Shown one piece after another: positions 44,721 to 56,355 of a stretch of DNA of 64,000 nucleotides (positions are counted from its first letter, which is position 1; each line of letters starts with the position of its first letter). Source of the DNA: DATKMP01 sp963790045 (GTDB taxonomy: Bacteria; Bacteroidota; Ignavibacteria; UBA10030); contig CAWBMS010000008.1 in NCBI GenBank assembly GCA_963790045.1, positions 248,001-312,000 of the forward strand, written 5' to 3'. The notes under the pieces are model-generated. The model was not told the DNA's origin and did not search any database. It saw only the letters and a list, made by a program, of their open reading frames with translations. The translations under genes and the position numbers were made by a program.

Positions 44721-47700
44721 TTAAAAATCTGCACCGAGCGAATAATAATAATACGGCTCGGAAAACGATGAATAGTTGAAGCGCCATGCAATATCCAATC
44801 GCATCGGCAAACCGAAAAATGCCATGCGAATTCCAAATCCGGTACCGATCAGCAAATCTTGCGTCACGGTAGAACCACTTGAATCCTGTCCAAAGCCCTT
44901 CCATGCTTCGTTATTCGACCACGCAGAACCGACGTCAACAAATGCTGTTCCCAGAATATCTGAAAAGCCAATCGGCACCGCGCCAAAAATTAAATATTTG
45001 AGAAGTGGAAATCTTAGCTCAGCGTTGATCAATCCGAACTTCGTTCCGTTCTCCGTATTATAATCGTATCCGCGTAACGGCAATACCGGCGTGAGGAATT
45101 GATAATCCTCGACATTGTTAATCGGTATTTGGTCATTTACAAATCTGCGGTTCAGCCATCCTTCCGTTCCGCCGATGAAAAAATTCTGTCTGTTCGCGCC
45201 AATGCTCATGCCGCCGGAGAGACGATATGCAAAAATAAAATCTTTCAGAACTTTATTGTAGGAGCGATAATCTGCAGTGAAAGTTTGCATATCGAGCCCA
45301 TTGCTTCCAAGATTGGGCGTTCCATAAAAAAGAAAATTGAAACGCGAACCGTTGTTCGGCGCAAACCACGCGCCCTGCCAGACTGAATTATCATTGACAT
45401 AACTGATGGATGGCAATAAGAATGATCGTTCTTGAGATGGACTGGTCGCATCATCCAAATTGTCACGCGAAAGATTCATCCACATTAATGAAAAATCTAT
45501 GCGATTGTATCGATCGATCGGATACGAGGCAATGCCGCCAATCGCCCATGTTTGGTAACGATACAGCGTATCATTCACATATAAAAATCGTGCACTATGA
45601 AATCCCTGAAAGCCGTAATCGATACGATTAGGAAGATACAAATACGTAAGCCCGTAATCACTATTCTTCAAATCGATCATCAAGTCGGTACCAAGAATAA
45701 TCTGATGATCGCCCAGCATATCGCTGAACGCGAAAATCGTACTGCCCTCTAATCCGTAAAATGTATTATAATCGGTTGTTCCATAAATTAGATCGGGAGT
45801 AAAATTCAATTTATACCGGCGCGGAATATAATTCCCTTCGCTGTCCTGATTGTTTAACAATTCTGTTTGAGCAATCGGCGGCGGAACATTCGTTGTATCG
45901 TGCCATGCACCGGTAGCAAACACGTATCCAGAAAGATCCGGATGGGATGATGAACGATCATGCGTTTCAATGCCAGCAGTATCGGCAATGACAACGATAG
46001 AATTTTTTGTTGTGATCGTATCGGATGAGATTACGGATGAAGAAAGAATTTCGTGCGGCTTTTCTGTTCGTGGAAGATTGAATTTCCGTTTGATGAATTC
46101 CGTCGGCTCCAATTCCGTTACGTTGAGTTTACGTTCGAACGGGCGCACCATCAAATACAAATCGAACCCGCCTTCATTGAGCGATGCAAACACCAATTTT
46201 TCGCCATCATGCGAAAGCGACAATTGATACAATCCGCTCAACGAATTGGTAATGGGATACGTGTTGCCGGTTTCTAATTCTTTCACATAAATATTGTTGA
46301 TGCCGTTGCGATCCGAAATGAACAAAAGTTTTTTGCCATCCGGCGAAATTGCCGGAGAAGATTCGTTGCTGTTCGGCCAATCCGTTACACGCTTCATTTC
46401 TTTCGTGACAATATCGATGGAATATAAATCCAACTGCCCGTAATGGTACTGCCAGATTTTGAAATGCGGATCGAGCAGCGCCGACGAAATAAAATTGCGC
46501 CGGTCGGATGCAAAATAAATCGTTCGATTGTCGGGAGCAAAGACCGGATCATGATCTGTGAACAAATCGTTTGTCAGATTGTTTAATTCTTTTGTTTTGA
46601 GATTATAGACATAAATATCCGTCTGCGGCACTTTCATTCCCACAAACGTCAACAGTTCTCCGTTCGGGCTCCAGTTCACAGAAAAGATGCCGTCAAGATC
46701 AAACGTAATTTCCTGAACATCTTTTGTTGCCACATCGACAATCATAATCGCATCGCGTTCGCCTGCTTTTACTGCAAGGGCAATTTTTTTTCCATCCGGC
46801 GACCACGTAATGCCCGGCGTGAGCAAATGTAGCTCTTCAAAATTCTTTGTCCGCTGACCGCTCACAAGCTTTTTAATAATCTCACCATCCGATGCCGACA
46901 TTAAAAAAATATCGAAATAATCATCCCGATCGGAGAGAAATGCAATCTTGTCACCCTGCGGCGAGATTGCCGGACTGGTGTTATAAAAATTTCCGTCTTT
47001 GGTGTGCTTGGTCAATCGTTTGAAAGCAAAGTCGGCTGGCTCTTCACGCTTCGCAACATCCGGCCAGTACAGCGTTTTTTCTTCCTTCTGCCATCGCTCC
47101 GATAAATCTTTCATGTCCATACCGAGAGCAGCTTTCAATCCGCGATCAACACTGCGCATGGTTTTAATGCGATTAAAAATTTCTCCGATTTTTTGCTCGC
47201 CGTATTTGTTGGCAATATAATACCACACCGATTGTCCGCCGCGGTACGCAAAGTATCCTTCTAAATAATTAATGGGCGGCAAGTTATTGTGGTCGGTCGC
47301 ATCCCGCAGAAACATATCGGAATCCGTTTCCCACTGCTGCGATGCATATTCCGCAATGCCTTCATTCATCCACATCGGCAGTTCGATTGGCGCGCGGCTG
47401 GTAAGAAGCGCCTGTACCGTTCCGCCCATCATATCGTTTAACACTGCGTGCACCAACTCGTGATGAATGACGTGACGAAACATGGCATAATTGCCTTCGA
47501 AGGGAATGACAACGCGATTCTTGAATGATTCCGTAACGCCGCCGATGCCTTCTTCCATATATTCAGAAACGACATTCGTCTGCTGAAACTCATTATGAGA
47601 ATTATACACGACAATCGGAATTCTATTATTGATGTCATAACGAAATAATTGTTTGATCGAGGTATATGCCGATTCCGCCGCGTGCGCCGTGAATTGCGCA

Positions 47701-47882
47701 AGATCGTACCCGTCCTGTGAAAAATAAATATCGAAGTGGTCCGTTTGGATGAATTGCCATTCGTAATGTTTGTACTGAACTTTGTTTTTTCCAAACGTAG
47801 AGTTTTGTGCGAATGCCATTTCCCAACTCAACGCAAGAGCAAGTATCGACAATAGTATATACTTCATCAGCTTATGTCTCAT
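44721..47882 (-). CDS. Fused MA-clan peptidase, TolB-like beta-propeller and outer-membrane barrel
   Basis: 1053 residues with a signal peptide (LMKYILLSILALALSWEMAFA). Residues 40-250 form a zinc-peptidase-like domain with HELVH at 141-145 and NEGIAEY at 173-179, the gluzincin pattern. Residues about 285-590 hold PD40/TolB repeats (SPDGKKIALAV, SPNGELLTFVG, APDNRTIYFASD, SPDGKKLLFISD, SHDGEKLVFASL). Residues 700-1053 form a D15/BamA-like beta-barrel: GFQGFHSARFLYVN, FIGGTEGWLNRRFV, RGYDYNTENGTKFGLINAELRFPLL, ending in Phe. It should sit in the outer membrane with the propeller and peptidase in the periplasm. The precise role, perhaps assembly or quality control of envelope proteins, is inferred. 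An ATG at 47867 is an alternative start. Confidence 0.85.
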   Translation of the reverse strand: MRHKLMKYILLSILALALSWEMAFAQNSTFGKNKVQYKHYEWQFIQTDHFDIYFSQDGYDLAQFTAHAAESAYTSIKQLFRYDINNRIPIVVYNSHNEFQQTNVVSEYMEEGIGGVTESFKNRVVIPFEGNYAMFRHVIHHELVHAVLNDMMGGTVQALLTSRAPIELPMWMNEGIAEYASQQWETDSDMFLRDATDHNNLPPINYLEGYFAYRGGQSVWYYIANKYGEQKIGEIFNRIKTMRSVDRGLKAALGMDMKDLSERWQKEEKTLYWPDVAKREEPADFAFKRLTKHTKDGNFYNTSPAISPQGDKIAFLSDRDDYFDIFLMSASDGEIIKKLVSGQRTKNFEELHLLTPGITWSPDGKKIALAVKAGERDAIMIVDVATKDVQEITFDLDGIFSVNWSPNGELLTFVGMKVPQTDIYVYNLKTKELNNLTNDLFTDHDPVFAPDNRTIYFASDRRNFISSALLDPHFKIWQYHYGQLDLYSIDIVTKEMKRVTDWPNSNESSPAISPDGKKLLFISDRNGINNIYVKELETGNTYPITNSLSGLYQLSLSHDGEKLVFASLNEGGFDLYLMVRPFERKLNVTELEPTEFIKRKFNLPRTEKPHEILSSSVISSDTITTKNSIVVIADTAGIETHDRSSSHPDLSGYVFATGAWHDTTNVPPPIAQTELLNNQDSEGNYIPRRYKLNFTPDLIYGTTDYNTFYGLEGSTIFAFSDMLGDHQIILGTDLMIDLKNSDYGLTYLYLPNRIDYGFQGFHSARFLYVNDTLYRYQTWAIGGIASYPIDRYNRIDFSLMWMNLSRDNLDDATSPSQERSFLLPSISYVNDNSVWQGAWFAPNNGSRFNFLFYGTPNLGSNGLDMQTFTADYRSYNKVLKDFIFAYRLSGGMSIGANRQNFFIGGTEGWLNRRFVNDQIPINNVEDYQFLTPVLPLRGYDYNTENGTKFGLINAELRFPLLKYLIFGAVPIGFSDILGTAFVDVGSAWSNNEAWKGFGQDSSGSTVTQDLLIGTGFGIRMAFFGLPMRLDIAWRFNYSSFSEPYYYYSLGADF

Positions 47883-47945
47883 TCACTTCAACACTTTCCT
47901 GCGCCTCGACGTTCATCGATATGGTAGAAAAATTCAGACGGAAAA

Positions 47946-50159
47946 TCAAACTGAGCCTGCGATCCGTTTATTACGCGATGTTGCTTTCGGTTGGTTTTCT
48001 TGAACCAACAGAAAATCAATTTGCCGCTGCTCGGGATTGACGCGAATGACTTTGACATGAATGGAATCACCCAAACGATATTGTTTCCCCGTGCGTTTTC
48101 CTTTTAATGCATATTGTTTTTCATCGAAGATATAATAATCGTCATCCATATCGCGCACGCGCACCAAACCTTCCACCAGTACATCGTTCAATTCGACAAA
48201 AATTCCGTACGCAGTGACACCGGAAATGACAGCAGCATATTCATCACCGATGTGGCGCTTCATAAACTCCACCTGCACGACTTTGACAGCAGCGCGTTCC
48301 GCTTCCATAGCGAGACGTTCCATCGCGGACGATTGCTTGGCAATAAATGGAAGCCGCTTGTGAATCGCTTCGCGTTCCTGCAGTGTGATTCCGTTTTGAT
48401 ATTGCTTCAGCATCCGATGCACGATGAGATCGGGATAACGGCGAATGGGCGATGTGAAATGTGCGTAATAATCAAATGCCAATCCGTAGTGCCCGATGTT
48501 GTGTTCGGAATACACCGCCTTCGCCATTGAGCGCAATGCAACATCGTTAATTACATTTTCAACTTCGGATCCTTTCACTTGCTCCAGCAGTTTTTGTAAT
48601 TCTTTTGATGAAACACCGCCATCCAAATTTAGCTTGAATCCGAATTTTTCTACAAACAAGGAAAGTTCACGGATACGATCCGGATCAGGCGAATCATGCA
48701 CACGATACAAAAATGGTTTGGGCAATTCTTCTTTTTTACTAAAGCCAATGTGTTTCGCTACCACACGATTTGCCAGCAACATAAATTCTTCGACCAATCG
48801 ATGAGCATCTAACCGAACTTTTTTTATGATGTCGATGGGCTTGCCTTGTTCATCAAAGACAAATTTTGCTTCCGCAGAATCGAAATCGACGCTGCCTTCG
48901 CGCATGCGTTTCTTTGTCAACACGGAACTGAGTTTGCGCATTTCAAGCAGCATAGAAAGGAATGGCGCATCTTCTGCTGCAGCGGGCTGCCCATCTAATA
49001 ATTGCTGAACCTGTTCGTAGGTAAATCTTCGTTTGCTGCGAATAACGCTTTCACGAATTTCATAATGGTTCACCGCACCGCGCGGCGTTACGGTCATCAC
49101 GACAGAAAACGTCAGTTTGTCTTCGTTGGGACGCAAGCTGCACAAATTGTTGGAAAGATGTTCCGGCAGCATCGGTATAACGCCATTGGGAAAATAAACG
49201 CTCGTACCGCGCTTGATTGCTTCTTTATCTAACGCACTTCCTTCGGTAACATAATACGATACGTCCGCTATGTGCACGCCCAACCGATAATTACCGTCCG
49301 GCAGTACTTCTAATGAAACAGCATCGTCAAAATCTTTTGCATCCTGCGGATCAATGGTTACACAGGTTTCATTGCGCAAATCCAACCGCCGGCCAATTTC
49401 TTTTTGTGGAATCGATGGCGATGCCGCTTGCACTTCCGCAAGAACATCGGCAGGAAATTCCGCGGGCAAATTAAAAGCACGCGCCACTGCACGGACTTCA
49501 GCAGACATTTCGCCTGCACGCCCCAGCACTTCGACAATGCGCCCTTGCAATTGCCTTCCCCACATAGTTACTTCGACAACGACTTTATCGTTTTCTTTTG
49601 CGCCGCCGAGCTGGTTTTGTTCGATCAATATTTCCCGTGCAATACGTTTATCAGCCGGAACGACAAAATACATTTTCCGTATTCGCTCGACTGTCCCAAC
49701 AAGCGTTTGAATACCGCGCTGTAGAACTTTTTCCACAGCACCTTCACGCCGTGCACCGCGTTCTTTCTGTTTTGTGCTTTGTGCCAACAATGCGATTTCA
49801 ACTTTATCGCCATGCATTGCCGGTTCCAAATTTTCTTCTCGAATAAAAATCTCTTCACCTGTTTCATCAATCGTAACAACACCAAAACCTTTGGTCGTCA
49901 CTTCCAATGTTCCGACAAGTTTCTGCGGAATGTGGAGATGCCCGTATTTTTTTCCACGTACACGATTCATCTTTTTCTCGTTTTGCAAAACGCGCAACGC
50001 TTCTTTGAAAACGATATAGTCTCGCTCATTGCGAATGCCGAGCCGCCGCGACATTTCTTTGGACTTAAACAGTTCGTTCGGAAATCGTTCGAGAAATGCC
50101 AGAATTTGTTGGCACAACGATTCTACCGTTGTAGGAGATTGTTTCGTAGGAGCATTCAT
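47946..50159 (-). CDS. rnr: Ribonuclease R
   Basis: 737 residues. N-terminal winged-helix/cold-shock region (LGIRNERDYIVFKEALRVL, GTLEVTTKGFGVVTID), RNB catalytic domain with TIDPQDAKDFDDAVSLE (the four catalytic Asp), HIADVSYYVTEGSALDKEA, MLPEHLSNNLCSLRP, HFTSPIRRYPDLIVHR, and a C-terminal S1 domain (ISGVTAYGIFVELNDVLVEGLV) with a Lys/Arg-rich tail. A processive 3'-5' exoribonuclease that degrades structured RNA. All motifs are intact. Only 5 bp separate it from the upstream tamB gene, so they are probably cotranscribed. Confidence 0.95.
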   Translation of the reverse strand: MNAPTKQSPTTVESLCQQILAFLERFPNELFKSKEMSRRLGIRNERDYIVFKEALRVLQNEKKMNRVRGKKYGHLHIPQKLVGTLEVTTKGFGVVTIDETGEEIFIREENLEPAMHGDKVEIALLAQSTKQKERGARREGAVEKVLQRGIQTLVGTVERIRKMYFVVPADKRIAREILIEQNQLGGAKENDKVVVEVTMWGRQLQGRIVEVLGRAGEMSAEVRAVARAFNLPAEFPADVLAEVQAASPSIPQKEIGRRLDLRNETCVTIDPQDAKDFDDAVSLEVLPDGNYRLGVHIADVSYYVTEGSALDKEAIKRGTSVYFPNGVIPMLPEHLSNNLCSLRPNEDKLTFSVVMTVTPRGAVNHYEIRESVIRSKRRFTYEQVQQLLDGQPAAAEDAPFLSMLLEMRKLSSVLTKKRMREGSVDFDSAEAKFVFDEQGKPIDIIKKVRLDAHRLVEEFMLLANRVVAKHIGFSKKEELPKPFLYRVHDSPDPDRIRELSLFVEKFGFKLNLDGGVSSKELQKLLEQVKGSEVENVINDVALRSMAKAVYSEHNIGHYGLAFDYYAHFTSPIRRYPDLIVHRMLKQYQNGITLQEREAIHKRLPFIAKQSSAMERLAMEAERAAVKVVQVEFMKRHIGDEYAAVISGVTAYGIFVELNDVLVEGLVRVRDMDDDYYIFDEKQYALKGKRTGKQYRLGDSIHVKVIRVNPEQRQIDFLLVQENQPKATSRNKRIAGSV

Positions 50160-50164
50160 ATTTT

Positions 50165-53100
50165 TTAAAAAGAAAACCGATACATTAGACGCAGTGCATT
50201 CGTTGCACGGCGTTGTTCATCAGCGTTATCAAGAGTTTCTACGCGATGTTCCAATGAAAAAATTAGATTACGAAGTTGCTGCGAACCGGTAATACTGCTC
50301 ATCGGCAACTCGACACTGGCGTTGGTATTATTCAGATCATTCAGCACTTTGCCGCCGATGCGGTACACGGCTTCGCCCACCTGACCTGTTAAACGTAAAT
50401 CCGCGGCCGAAGAAAATTGCCCACCATAATACAGTACATCCAGCGACTGAATATAGCCCAGTGTATTTTTCCTCAATGCTTCACTTAACGGACCGGTCAG
50501 CATACCGGATGCTAATCCTAATCCCACGTTCGAGCCGATCAAACTTGTTCGCTGCTGATCGGTCAGTTCATCACGAAATTGTCCGGATAAAAGAAACGCA
50601 ATTGCATCGGATTCCTCTTCGCCTGTCTCGCGCGGAATATCGTTTTGCGTGATTTGGAATTTTACTTTTGGTTCATTACGTGTACCGGTAATCGACATGG
50701 TTACAACAACTTTTTGCGTGGATCCAACAGAGTCCTGTGATGTTTGGAGCGTGCTATACACACCCGTTGTTTTTTCACGGCGATGCATGCCTTCGTAGGT
50801 TGCGGTAACATTTAATTCCGGATTCAACAAACTGCCGGTGAAGAGAAGTTTTCCGGATGCTTGGAATTTTTTTAGAAAATTATAATACGAACGATCCGTC
50901 ACTTCCACCTGCCCCGTAAGCCGTGAAACATTTGCCACGCGATTAAAATTAATGCGGCCGTTCAAATCGGCGGACAATTCTTCACTGGTTTGTGTATTAA
51001 AGATAAAACGCAATTGCGTTACCCCTTGTGTTTCGACAGTAAGGTCATAATTGATTCCATCTAAAAACGATGGTGCGTGAACGGCAGAAACTTGCTTCGC
51101 GGTGTTCATTTCTTCCGTTGCAAACGACGCATTGTTTGAAGAATCAATTTCTTTGTTTGCAGACGGTTTTACTTTCGTCGTATCATCGATATAGGAAAGC
51201 GTCACAGCGCTTGCCCGATCCCATTGCGATTCACGTTCGGGCGGCAAAATCAATTGCGCATCCCGCACATATACTTCACCCTGCGCTAACGACGATAACA
51301 AATTTCCTTTCCACTTCAATCCGGTTTGTCCGGTCGCAATAAAAACATTGCCGTAAAAACTTTCTCCGGGAATCCTGTTCTCTTCTTTCATCACCAACAG
51401 TGTTCCATTCATAAGCAGGTCAAACGCTTTGATTTGCAATCCCGCCAGTGAAAGAGTTCCTGTAACATTCAATGTGCCGACGTGATGTTCTTCCGGCATA
51501 TTCCGGATCACCACGTTTTGCAATTGAATATGATCACCGGCAGGAATCAGATCGCCATTGAGAGAATATTTTAATTCTAATGGCTTAAACAAAAACGTTG
51601 CATCACGTATTGTCATCGTTCCTTCATATTGCGGTGCTTCGATATCACCTTTCATTTTCACATCGCACTGCAGTGCTCCTGTGAGATTGCCGAGTTCAGG
51701 TACGAAGGGACCGAGGAATGCTAAATTCATGTGCTGTGCCTGCAGCAGAAGATCCATGTTCCCTTCAAGTTTTTGTTCCGGCTGAGAAACAAACGAAAAA
51801 TTGTACGGAACAGATCCCGTCAGCAGTAAATCCGGTTGCGTCAAAAGATTTTCCGGTTGGCTGTGGAGACGAATATCTAAATCTAAAAGCCGATCGGCAT
51901 ACGCAAGATGTGCCGAAATTCTTCCGACAACAGTCCGGCTGGTGCTGTTGTCTGCTTCAAGCCGGTCGATGCCCATTGCATCAGCGCGAATGCCGGCGCT
52001 AATCTTGGGATGTGCCAGCGTTCCCCGGAACCATCCGTTTAAATCAACAATCCCGCTAAACGATGTCGATGATTCTCCGTACAAAGTGCGCCGCAATATT
52101 TCTTTTAGATCGGCAAGAAAAAAATTCGTCATCGTATAATTGATGTCCGAATTGCCATTGGGATTAAATAATCCAGCAAACGTTGCTTCAGCAGATTCAT
52201 GCGAAAGCGTCAGCGAACGAATATCGAATCCATCGCATCCCAGATTGAATTTCACGGTATCAGAATTTTCTTCCATATACTTTCCAAGTTCGACAATCAG
52301 GTGAGGCATGAATACTGTATAGTTGTTGTGAAGATATTGCGCTACACCTTCTGTTTTCACGGCCACTGAAGAATCAATAAGTATATCCATTTGAAATGGG
52401 ATGGAATCTGCGGTAATTGCCAGACGAACCGAAGCACGGTTCAACGCTAACGAATTGATGAACGCATCTTGCAGTTGCAATTGAGCCGACAACTTAATGG
52501 TTCGAAAAATGGTTTTATTGTTGATTCCCTCAAACGCATATTGCAGTGCAAACGAAGAGGCGGCGAGCGTTGTGCTATCGCTTCAATATCCGAATCTCCG
52601 TACATCGCATTGCCCGTTCAATCGAGTGCCGGTTGAATCGCCGACGAGCGACCCTTGAAATGTTCCGTTGCCTTTCATGGGAGAATGTAAAAATGTTCCC
52701 AGCGAAGAAAAATCTTTCATCACAATATGAAACGACGCATCAATCGGAATGGAAGACAATGACGAATGAAATTCATGCGGCGGACGATACACGCTGGAAG
52801 TCCGAACAGAATCTAATGTTTGAATACGATACGCTATTGCATCGTAGATCAATTGTACGGTATGGCTCATGCCATTGATCAAAGAAGACGGCGTAAATTT
52901 TCCTGTCACATCAATATCTGCCGGCGTCGATGTCAGATGCAAACTGTCGATGCCGCTTTCCGTTGCAATATACCGGCATTGTGCTTCGCCGTGATCGAAG
53001 TTGGCATCGCCATAGGAAGAACGCAGAAATTGAATGCCGGCAGTGTCCGTTCGATTCACCGCTCCAATTACGCCCTTACCTTCAAGATTAAACGAAAGAT

Positions 53101-54718
53101 CACTTTCCATTGTTTTATCTTTGAGCAATTCGGCTAAATCTACAGAAAGAAAGCGCCCTGAATAAGTATAGTACAAAGAGTCGATGTTCAAGTAATTTAT
53201 TTTTCCGGAAAACTCTCCGCGCGTATTATCGATCGCAAAGGATACATGAGAATTCACCGAACCATCCGCCGCATCTGCCACAACAACGGAGCGATGAATG
53301 GGAAACCCGTTGATCGATGACGAATCGATTTCCAATCTTCCCACTGCCGTCATGGTTTGTGGACGGAAGCCGGCACCGTTCAAGGTAAGATGCGCATTGA
53401 GGTTGCTTGCAAGTTGCTCGTTGTCAAGAATGGCGCCAAGCGCAACATTTTGTACCGACGCAGCAATATTATACGATGTATTGTTCGATTGAATTTTTAT
53501 TTTTCCATCGAGATCAAAACTACCGACAGCGGAATTGCCGACGAGATGCGCGCGAAAATCTGTCGGTGCGCCGGTATAGGTCAACGAATAATGTACTTCG
53601 CCTAAGTACGAAAGATCGGGAAGGTGTAATCCCGGCAAACACTGCAGCACATCGGGCGCGGATGCAACATTATCGTTCGCAACAAGATATAAATGCAAAT
53701 CAGCCGGATGATGCAAATTGGTAATCATTCCCTGCATCTGCACGAGCGAATGAGGAATTTCCAGCGAGAGACGTTCGACATGCAAATTGCCGAATACACC
53801 GCTCGCTTTGAGTTGAAATTTCAAATCGCCGTCAAGAAAATCCACCCACGGATACAGGAGCTGCTTTAATTCTTTTGTATCCAATTGTTCTGCGGCAAAG
53901 TTCAGAGTTACCGGTTTGTATTCAAGTTCTTCCAGCGAGTGGATATGAGTCACATCAACCTTATTTATGGCCGCATCTAAACGCAATTTTGAGCGACGAG
54001 TTTCAACAACCATATTCTTGATGTGAGCTTCGTTCTTGCTTAAGAAAAATTCGCCTTTGAGCTGCACCAATTGAAAGTCCGGCTGCACAGATTCCGCTTC
54101 CAATTTACTGATAACAATTTTTTGTTGATTGCCGTCAATATAAACCGACGCAACCAAGGAAACATTGTGCAACGATAAATGTGCATAATCAATTTCTTGT
54201 GGTGAGGGTAATACCCGCAATCCGCGTGAACGTTCAAGAATTGCGACCGAATCGATCAATATTATTTCTGCGTGTTCCAGAGCCACACGCTTTATTTCAA
54301 TCTTCCAAGCTGAAGGTGTTGTATCGGAAGGAGTGGGCTTCACAATTCCGGAAAGATTCCATGATCCATCGGCAGAACGATAAATAAAAATATGAGGATG
54401 GGTAATGGTTGCCGTTGGGATGACAATCCGTTTCAGAAAAACAGTCAATGGATCATATTGAATTTCAAAACGGTCGGTCGCAAGAACATTCTGTCCTTGC
54501 ACTTGCAGCGCCAAGCCGTTGATAACGAAACCCGTGGCAAGATTGCCATCGATGGAACCCAGTGAGAGCGTACCGAGAAGTGCAGAACGAGACTCCTTGA
54601 GTAATAGATCACGAAGATACGATTTGAACAGCCGCGTTTGCGAAAATGCAATGAGCGCAACAAGAAGAACGAGCAACCCACCGCCGATGTAATATGTCAC
54701 TCGAAGAAATTTTTTCAC
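50165..54718 (-). CDS. tamB: TamB/AsmA-like translocation and assembly module protein, in-frame TGA
   Basis: About 1517 codons. The N-terminus is a single membrane anchor (YYIGGGLLVLLVALIAF) followed by TRLFKSYLRDLL and AsmA-like strands (LGSIDGNLATGFVINGLAL). The middle is a long repeat of beta-strands, and the C-terminal DUF490 region includes ITGTRNEPKVKFQITQNDIP, ESDAIAFLLSGQFRDELTDQQ and LTGQVGEAVYRIGGKVLND, ending LMYRFSF. TamB spans the periplasm and moves lipids or outer-membrane proteins. A TGA at 52583-52585 interrupts the frame (RRFGY-stop-SDSTTLAASS); it then stays in the same frame to the end. One base change (for example TGA for GGA) would restore it. A functional partner TamA is not seen here. 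Confidence 0.83.
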
Positions 54719-54790
54719 CGCTATTCTCTATCTACAGCATTCGATTCAACGATAGCATTTGAAACGGAATCAACGTAGATATGTTGAAGG

Positions 54791-55270
54791 TTACTGTTTA
54801 TATAAATTTGCAATTTTCTGCACAATATTTGTCGTCGAACGATTCGGAACGAATGCGATGGTTTGCACCGTTCCGCCTGCAGCTTCAACCACTTCGCGTC
54901 CCACAATATTTTCAATCGACCAATCTCCGCCTTTCACTAACACATCCGGCACGATCGCAGTAATCAGTTCCAGCGGCGTATCTTCTTCAAACAAACAAAC
55001 ATAATCCACCACCGATAATGCGGCAAGAACAAATGCTCTGTCCTGCTCTTCTACAATTGGACGTGTGGGGCCTTTCAAACGTTGCACGGATGCGTCGGTA
55101 TTCATTCCCACAATAAGCGCATCGCCTGTGGCACGCGCTTTGGACAAATAATCCACATGCCCGCGATGCAGAATATCAAAACAGCCGTTTGTAAAAACGA
55201 CGCGCTTGCCTTCCTGTTTCAAGCGCTTCCGAATTTCCACAAGCTGCGGCTTGGTAACGACCTGTCCCAC
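54791..55270 (-). CDS. hldE2: D-beta-D-heptose 1-phosphate adenylyltransferase (HldE C-terminal type)
   Basis: 159 residues. The nucleotidyltransferase motif TNGCFDILHRGHVDYL is intact, followed by RALGDALIVGMNTDAS-type residues and VKGGDWSIENIVG. It adenylates heptose 1-phosphate to ADP-heptose, a donor for the LPS inner core. In many bacteria it is fused to the kinase; here it is a separate gene whose start overlaps the kinase stop by one base, so they are translationally coupled. Confidence 0.93.
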   Translation of the reverse strand: MGQVVTKPQLVEIRKRLKQEGKRVVFTNGCFDILHRGHVDYLSKARATGDALIVGMNTDASVQRLKGPTRPIVEEQDRAFVLAALSVVDYVCLFEEDTPLELITAIVPDVLVKGGDWSIENIVGREVVEAAGGTVQTIAFVPNRSTTNIVQKIANLYKQ

Positions 55271-56277
55271 TATTGCACCGATCCGTTCATTTCTTCCAAA
55301 ACAGTATTCAACAAAACTTTTTTATCAATCGGCACGATGCCGACTGCACCGCAGACGATACCGCCGGCATAATTGGCAAGCATTGCCGCCTCGCGCACGG
55401 ATGCGCCTGCTACTAACGCCATGGTGAGCGTAGCAATAACCGTATCGCCGGCACCGGAAACGTCGGCAACAGTGCGCGCTTTTGTTTCCACGTACGCCGA
55501 ATCGCCAGATTGTTCTACCAGCATCATCCCTTTATCGCCCAAGGTGAGCAAAATATTTTTTGCACGAATTTTATTCAACAACTCTATCGCAATCTGTTTC
55601 ATTTCGTCGAAGTCGTGCAGTCTGCGTCCGATTGCTTCCTCCATTTCTTTGCGATTGGGTTTAAAAACCGTTACGTCGTGATACTCGAAAAAATTATTGA
55701 ACTTCGGATCGACCGTTACAACTTTTTTGTGTGTCGTTGCGAGATGCACAACTTCTTTGATGAGAGTATTCGTCAACACACCTTTATTATAATCTTCAAG
55801 AATAATTCCATCGATAGAGTCGATGTCGTTCCTCATTACATCGATTAGGGTACGTTCAATTTCTTGAGAAATATTGTTTTTCATTTCTTGATCTACACGT
55901 ACCACATGCTGGTTGTGGGCGATTACACGGGTTTTCATTGTGGTTGGACGTGTTGCATCGACAACAAGCCCTGTTGAAGGAAATTTTTTTTCTTTCACGA
56001 GAGAGCGCATTAACTCAGCACCGGAATCATTTCCAACAACACCGACCAGCAACGGCGTACCGCCTAACGAAGCAATATTGTTTGCCACATTTGCTGCGCC
56101 TCCCATGCGGATCGATTCTTCTTCCACTTCGACAATAGGAACAGGCGCTTCCGGCGAAAGGCGGGAAACCGTTCCCCAAAAATATCGATCCAGCATCAAA
56201 TCGCCAACAACAGCAATACGTTTTCCTGCAAACGAATTAAATATTGTTTGAAGACGATCTGTTTTAAATTTCACCAT
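55270..56277 (-). CDS. hldE1: D-beta-D-heptose 7-phosphate kinase (HldE N-terminal type)
   Basis: 335 residues. VVGDLMLDRYFWGTVSRLSPEAPVP is the HldE substrate signature, IRMGGAANVANNIASLGG the PfkB N-terminal motif, FKPNRKEMEEA the middle, and ARTVADVSGAGDTVIATL the ATP/catalytic Asp region. Phosphorylates D-glycero-beta-D-manno-heptose 7-phosphate at O1. It is the first half of the split HldE system. The intact motif set and adjacency to hldE2 leave little doubt. Confidence 0.94.
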   Translation of the reverse strand: MVKFKTDRLQTIFNSFAGKRIAVVGDLMLDRYFWGTVSRLSPEAPVPIVEVEEESIRMGGAANVANNIASLGGTPLLVGVVGNDSGAELMRSLVKEKKFPSTGLVVDATRPTTMKTRVIAHNQHVVRVDQEMKNNISQEIERTLIDVMRNDIDSIDGIILEDYNKGVLTNTLIKEVVHLATTHKKVVTVDPKFNNFFEYHDVTVFKPNRKEMEEAIGRRLHDFDEMKQIAIELLNKIRAKNILLTLGDKGMMLVEQSGDSAYVETKARTVADVSGAGDTVIATLTMALVAGASVREAAMLANYAGGIVCGAVGIVPIDKKVLLNTVLEEMNGSVQ

Positions 56278-56355
56278 AATTTATTATCCATGCATTGATT
56301 TTTTCTGAAATAATATAGCCAGAAATCGATGTACAATCAAGGTAGGAAGAAATCA

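Noticed and set aside
52583..52585. Selenocysteine or recoded TGA in tamB
   Set aside because: TGA terminates other genes normally here (for example lptF), and no conserved Cys/Sec position or SECIS-like hairpin is evident right after it; tamB-family proteins are not selenoproteins.
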